Of a stretch of DNA of 64,000 bases, positions 61,346 through 64,000 are shown piece by piece (the stretch's first letter is position 1; every line of letters starts with the position of its first letter). A model generated the notes under the pieces. That model had not been told where the DNA came from. It saw only the letters and a program-made list of their open reading frames with translations, and made no database searches. Source of the stretch: an uncultured Collinsella sp. (lineage in GTDB: Bacteria; Actinomycetota; Coriobacteriia; Coriobacteriales; Coriobacteriaceae). The translations under genes and the position numbers were made by a program. The stretch lies in assembly GCA_934654795.1 (NCBI GenBank), contig CAKUGT010000005.1:11098-75097 (forward strand). Direction: 5' to 3'.

Positions 61346-62482
61346 ATGCGACTGCCCATGAATACCTCGCTTGCCACGCTCAAGCCCTCCGGTATCCGCC
61401 GAATCAACGCGCTCGCCGCCCAGCACCCGGGGTGCATCGCGCTTGCGCTTGGCGAGCCCGATTTTCCCACGCCCGATGTGATTAGCGCCGAGGTGACCGC
61501 CGCACTGGACCGCGGTGACACGCACTATCCGCCCAACAACGGGCGCCCCGCCCTGCGTGAGGCGTTATCTGCCTACATGGGGGACGCGGGCCTTACGTTT
61601 TCCGCCGATGAGGTCATCCTGACCGACGGTGCGACCGAGGCCCTGTCGGCAGCATTCATGGCTATGCTCAACCCAGGCGACGAGGTCATTATTCCCACGC
61701 CGGCCTTTGGCCTGTACGAGAGCATCGTCGTGGCCAATCACGCCAAGGCGGTCTTTTTGGATACGGAGCCTGCGCAATTCCAGATTGACGAAGACGCACT
61801 TCGTGCTTACGTGACGCCGGCGACCAAGGCCATCGTCATCTGCTCGCCCAACAATCCTACGGGTTGCATCCTCAACACGGCGTCGCTCGACGCCGTGGCG
61901 CGCGTGGCGGAGGAGGCGGGCATCTACGTGGTCTGCGACGACGTATACAACCGCCTGGTTTATGTGGATGGCTACGAGCGCTTTGCCCAGCGTCACCCGG
62001 AGCTGCGTGAGCAGACGGTCGTCATCGAGAGCTTCTCCAAGCCCTGGGCTATGACCGGCTGGCGCCTGGGCTGGCTCGCAGCAGCGGCACCCGTCATCGC
62101 CGAGATCGCAAAAGCTCACCAATACCTAGTATCGAGTGCCGTCTCCTTCGAGATGGACGCCGCGGCCCGAGCCCTGACCGTCGACCCAACCCCCATGCTC
62201 AAAGTCTACCGAGCCCGCCGCGAACGCGTACTCGCAGCCTTAGACGCCATGGGCCTCGACGTAGTGGAACCGGCAGGCGCCTTCTACGCCTTCCCCAGCA
62301 TCAAACAATTCGGCCTGACAAGCGAAGACTTCTGCATCAAAGCCATCAAAGAAGCAAACGTAGCCCTAGTCCCGGGCGACTGTTTCGGAACCGAAGGCCA
62401 CATCCGCCTCAGCTACTGCGTTTCCGACCAAGATTTGGACGAAGGCCTCCGCCGCCTGTCCACCTTCATTTCAACCTTGTAG
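61346..62482 (+). CDS. Pyridoxal-phosphate aminotransferase (class I/II)
   Basis: 378 residues of the aspartate aminotransferase superfamily: substrate arm ALALGEPDFPTPD, ICSPNNPTGCIL, the active-site lysine in ESFSKPWAMTGWRLGW, and the C-terminal RLSYCVSD carrying the carboxylate-binding Arg. The substrate is not decided by sequence. AAAGGA before the ATG. Codon use changes inside the gene: Glu is almost always GAG and Lys AAG up to about nt 62105, but after that every Glu is GAA except one near 62147 and every Lys is AAA. The frame itself is intact. Confidence 0.88.
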   Translation: MRLPMNTSLATLKPSGIRRINALAAQHPGCIALALGEPDFPTPDVISAEVTAALDRGDTHYPPNNGRPALREALSAYMGDAGLTFSADEVILTDGATEALSAAFMAMLNPGDEVIIPTPAFGLYESIVVANHAKAVFLDTEPAQFQIDEDALRAYVTPATKAIVICSPNNPTGCILNTASLDAVARVAEEAGIYVVCDDVYNRLVYVDGYERFAQRHPELREQTVVIESFSKPWAMTGWRLGWLAAAAPVIAEIAKAHQYLVSSAVSFEMDAAARALTVDPTPMLKVYRARRERVLAALDAMGLDVVEPAGAFYAFPSIKQFGLTSEDFCIKAIKEANVALVPGDCFGTEGHIRLSYCVSDQDLDEGLRRLSTFISTL

Positions 62483-62537
62483 CCCTCAGGGATGCAACAC
62501 ATCAGCCCACCGACATAAGGGTTATGCGTGGGGCGCG

Positions 62538-62752
62538 CCGGCCAACGGTAACCCTGGCTGCCCCAAAGTCAACACAGGTCGCGCCGCCAAAGGCCAGGCG
62601 CAAGCTTTTCGTAGATTCCGCACGAGCCGAAGAGCACTAAATGTGCTCTTCGTGCGAGCCCAGGACCTGACCGAGCGAAAAGCTTGCGCCTGGCCTTTGG
62701 CGGCGCGACCGAGATGGTGGAATTGTGTGCAGCCAGTGTTGCCGTTGACCGA
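62538..62752. repeat. Very large palindrome overlapping the rplJ promoter
   Basis: Perfect 35-base inner arms at 62577-62611 and 62676-62710, an inner 9-bp hairpin at 62629-62651, and imperfect outer arms (62539-62563 with 62727-62751, beginning GGCCAACGGTAACCCTGGCT) extending the pairing to about 215 bases. Confidence 0.85.
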
Positions 62753-62773
62753 CGCCGGGGTCCCCGCCATAAT
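62745..62773 (+). promoter_or_regulatory. Promoter of rplJ-rplL
   Basis: TTGACC (62745-62750), 17-base spacer, CATAAT (62768-62773). The -35 box lies in the right outer arm of the large palindrome. Confidence 0.65.
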
Positions 62774-62790
62774 ACTTCAGGTTCACGCAC

Positions 62791-62867
62791 GAATCCGCTG
62801 CCAGAGACAGCCGGCGCAAACGGGTCTTACCCGAGAGCTTAATGGGACTTCCCGCCAGCCGAGGTGG
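62791..62867 (+). ncRNA. L10 leader (autoregulatory mRNA element)
   Basis: TGCCAGAGACAGCCGGCGC...GAGCTTAATGGGACTTCCCGCCAGCCGAGG follows the pattern of the ribosomal L10 leader, where L10(L7/L12) binds and represses the rplJL message. It is between the promoter and rplJ, as expected. Confidence 0.8.
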
Positions 62868-62887
62868 TCGAGTAGATATGTCTTCTC

Positions 62888-62924
62888 GCCCCCGTCGCTC
62901 ATGCAGCGCGGGGGCTTTCTTTTT
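62888..62924 (+). terminator. Attenuator after the L10 leader
   Basis: GCCCCCGTCGCT-CATGC-AGCGCGGGGGC (one bulge) followed by a T-rich tract, 65 bases before rplJ. Fits a leader-controlled attenuator. The spacer 62483-62989 contains nothing beyond this, the leader, the promoter and the palindrome. Confidence 0.75.
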
Positions 62925-62989
62925 GGACATGCCCCCGTCACGTCCTTGTGGCGGACCGTGCCCGGAAAGAATTCGAGGAGGTGTAATTC

Positions 62990-63511
62990 ATGCCCCAGCA
63001 GTACAAAATCGACAAGGTTGCAGAGATCGAGTCCCGTATCGCCGAGAACGCCGGTCTGTTCGTCGTCAACTACAACGGTCTGACGGTTAAGCAGGCTCAG
63101 GAGCTGCGTCATCAGCTTCGCGAGTGCGGCGCCGAGATGAAGGTCTACAAGAACAACCTGGTCAAGATCGCTCTCAAGAACCAGGAGCAGCCCGAGCTCG
63201 ACGAGATCCTCGCCGGCCCCGTCGCTTATGTGTTCTACGAGACCGAGCCGGTCGAGGCCGCTAAGGCCCTTAAGGACTTCTCCGCTAAGTCCAAGGGCGT
63301 CCTTGAGATCAAGGGCGGTATCTCCGACGGCAAGGCCGTTTCCGCTGATGATGTTAAGGCTATCGCCGAGCTGCCCACCAAGGATCAGCTTCTCGGCCAG
63401 ATCGCCGGTCTCATCTCCGGTTTCGCTCGCGACATCGCTGTCTGCGTCAACGGCGTTTCCTCTGGTCTCGCTCGTTCGATCCAGCAGGTCTCCGAGCAGA
63501 AGGCAGCCTAG
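62990..63511 (+). CDS. rplJ: 50S ribosomal protein L10
   Basis: 173 residues. Anchors the L7/L12 dimers on the ribosome stalk and represses its own mRNA through the L10 leader upstream. VVNYNGLTVKQAQELRHQLR and KVYKNNLVKIAL are typical. GAGGAGG precedes the ATG. Confidence 0.97.
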   Translation: MPQQYKIDKVAEIESRIAENAGLFVVNYNGLTVKQAQELRHQLRECGAEMKVYKNNLVKIALKNQEQPELDEILAGPVAYVFYETEPVEAAKALKDFSAKSKGVLEIKGGISDGKAVSADDVKAIAELPTKDQLLGQIAGLISGFARDIAVCVNGVSSGLARSIQQVSEQKAA

Positions 63512-63613
63512 TCGCTGTTTTCACCCGCGGCGGCAACGCCGCACCCCTGGCGCATTCGCGCCGTGTTTTAACTGATCTCCGTGCATCCGCACGGAAACCG
63601 AAAGGACTTAGAA

Positions 63614-63991
63614 ATGGCTAAGCTTACCACCGATGAGATCATCGATGCTCTTAAGGAAATGACCCTTCTCGAGGCTTCCGAGCTCGTCAAGGCTATCGAG
63701 GACACCTTCGGCGTTTCCGCCGCTGCTCCTGCCGCTGTTGTCGCCGCTCCCGCTGCTGGCGCTGCTGAGGCCGAGGAGAAGACCGAGTTTGACGTCGTGC
63801 TCGAGGGCTTCGGCGACAACAAGATCCAGGTCATCAAGGCCGTCCGTGAGCTCACCAACCTTGGCCTGAAGGAGGCCAAGGAGGTCGTCGAGGGCGCTCC
63901 CAAGGCCGTTCTCGAGGGTGCCAAGAAGGAGGACGCCGAGGCTGCCAAGGAGAAGCTCGAGGCTGCTGGCGCTGCTGTCACCCTCAAGTAA
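63614..63991 (+). CDS. rplL: 50S ribosomal protein L7/L12
   Basis: 125 residues; an N-terminal dimerisation domain ([20 protein letters not shown]), an Ala/Val-rich hinge and the C-terminal factor-binding domain ([20 protein letters not shown]). AAAGGA lies upstream of the ATG at 63614. Co-transcribed with rplJ. The window ends ten bases later. Confidence 0.98.
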   Translation: MAKLTTDEIIDALKEMTLLEASELVKAIEDTFGVSAAAPAAVVAAPAAGAAEAEEKTEFDVVLEGFGDNKIQVIKAVRELTNLGLKEAKEVVEGAPKAVLEGAKKEDAEAAKEKLEAAGAAVTLK

Positions 63992-64000
63992 TCAGGCTTT

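Overview
The window is a chromosomal segment of a high-GC Gram-positive bacterium, most likely a gut actinobacterium of the class Coriobacteriia and probably close to Collinsella. This is inferred from GAG/GGC-rich codon use, a LAATG-type wall anchor, a FeoA-FeoB fusion, a lysyl-tRNA synthetase with an extra C-terminal tRNA-binding domain, and a gene order shared with Firmicutes and Actinobacteria. No 16S gene is present, so the taxon is an inference.

Layout. 1-17.4 kb is a dense plus-strand housekeeping block: asnB (cut by the left edge), a murE-type ligase, murI, rph, rdgB, dtd, veg, ispE, tRNA-Pro, tatA, greA, lysS, a ThrE-type exporter, a DUF2798-like protein and clpC. 17.4-24.1 kb is a lower-GC island. 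It holds a DUF2975-type membrane protein with an XRE regulator, then an apparently complete RiPP operon: an unannotated 36-residue, five-cysteine precursor, an ABC-2 transporter (ATPase plus two permeases), a radical SAM/SPASM maturase and a type-1 ABC exporter. 24.2-28.7 kb carries a RelB-like/PIN toxin-antitoxin pair, pepD and hipBA. 28.7-40.6 kb returns to core genes: mntP under a yybP-ykoY manganese riboswitch, disA-ispD-ispF-cysS-rlmB-yacP, a palindrome-rich stretch, five tRNAs, tuf, rpmG, secE, nusG, rplK and rplA. 40.7-62.5 kb separates rplKA from rplJL. It holds a metallophosphoesterase, a ParB-like/BMP fusion, an MscS channel, a wall-anchored 5'-nucleotidase, an ABC uptake operon, a WYL regulator, asnS, a PTS IIA protein, an esterase, feoB, an MFS exporter, a GH13 enzyme, a DNA glycosylase gene broken by an AT-rich insert carrying a CPBP protease, and an aminotransferase. 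The window ends with the L10 leader, rplJ and rplL.

The most interesting system is the RiPP operon at 18.4-24.0 kb. It has a promoter overlapped by a perfect dyad, a 36-residue Cys-rich peptide with a strong ribosome-binding site, and an attenuator hairpin before the downstream genes. The genes after it are tightly packed or overlapping and encode modification, export and probable self-protection. No leader peptidase is visible.

A second theme is the number of intergenic palindromes. One family keeps a GGGGACAG-like loop while its stems differ, a second has 22-bp arms, three tandem 57-nt copies lie near 35.6 kb, a nested family follows them, and a ~215-bp palindrome overlaps the rplJ promoter. 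No transposase is visible in the window.
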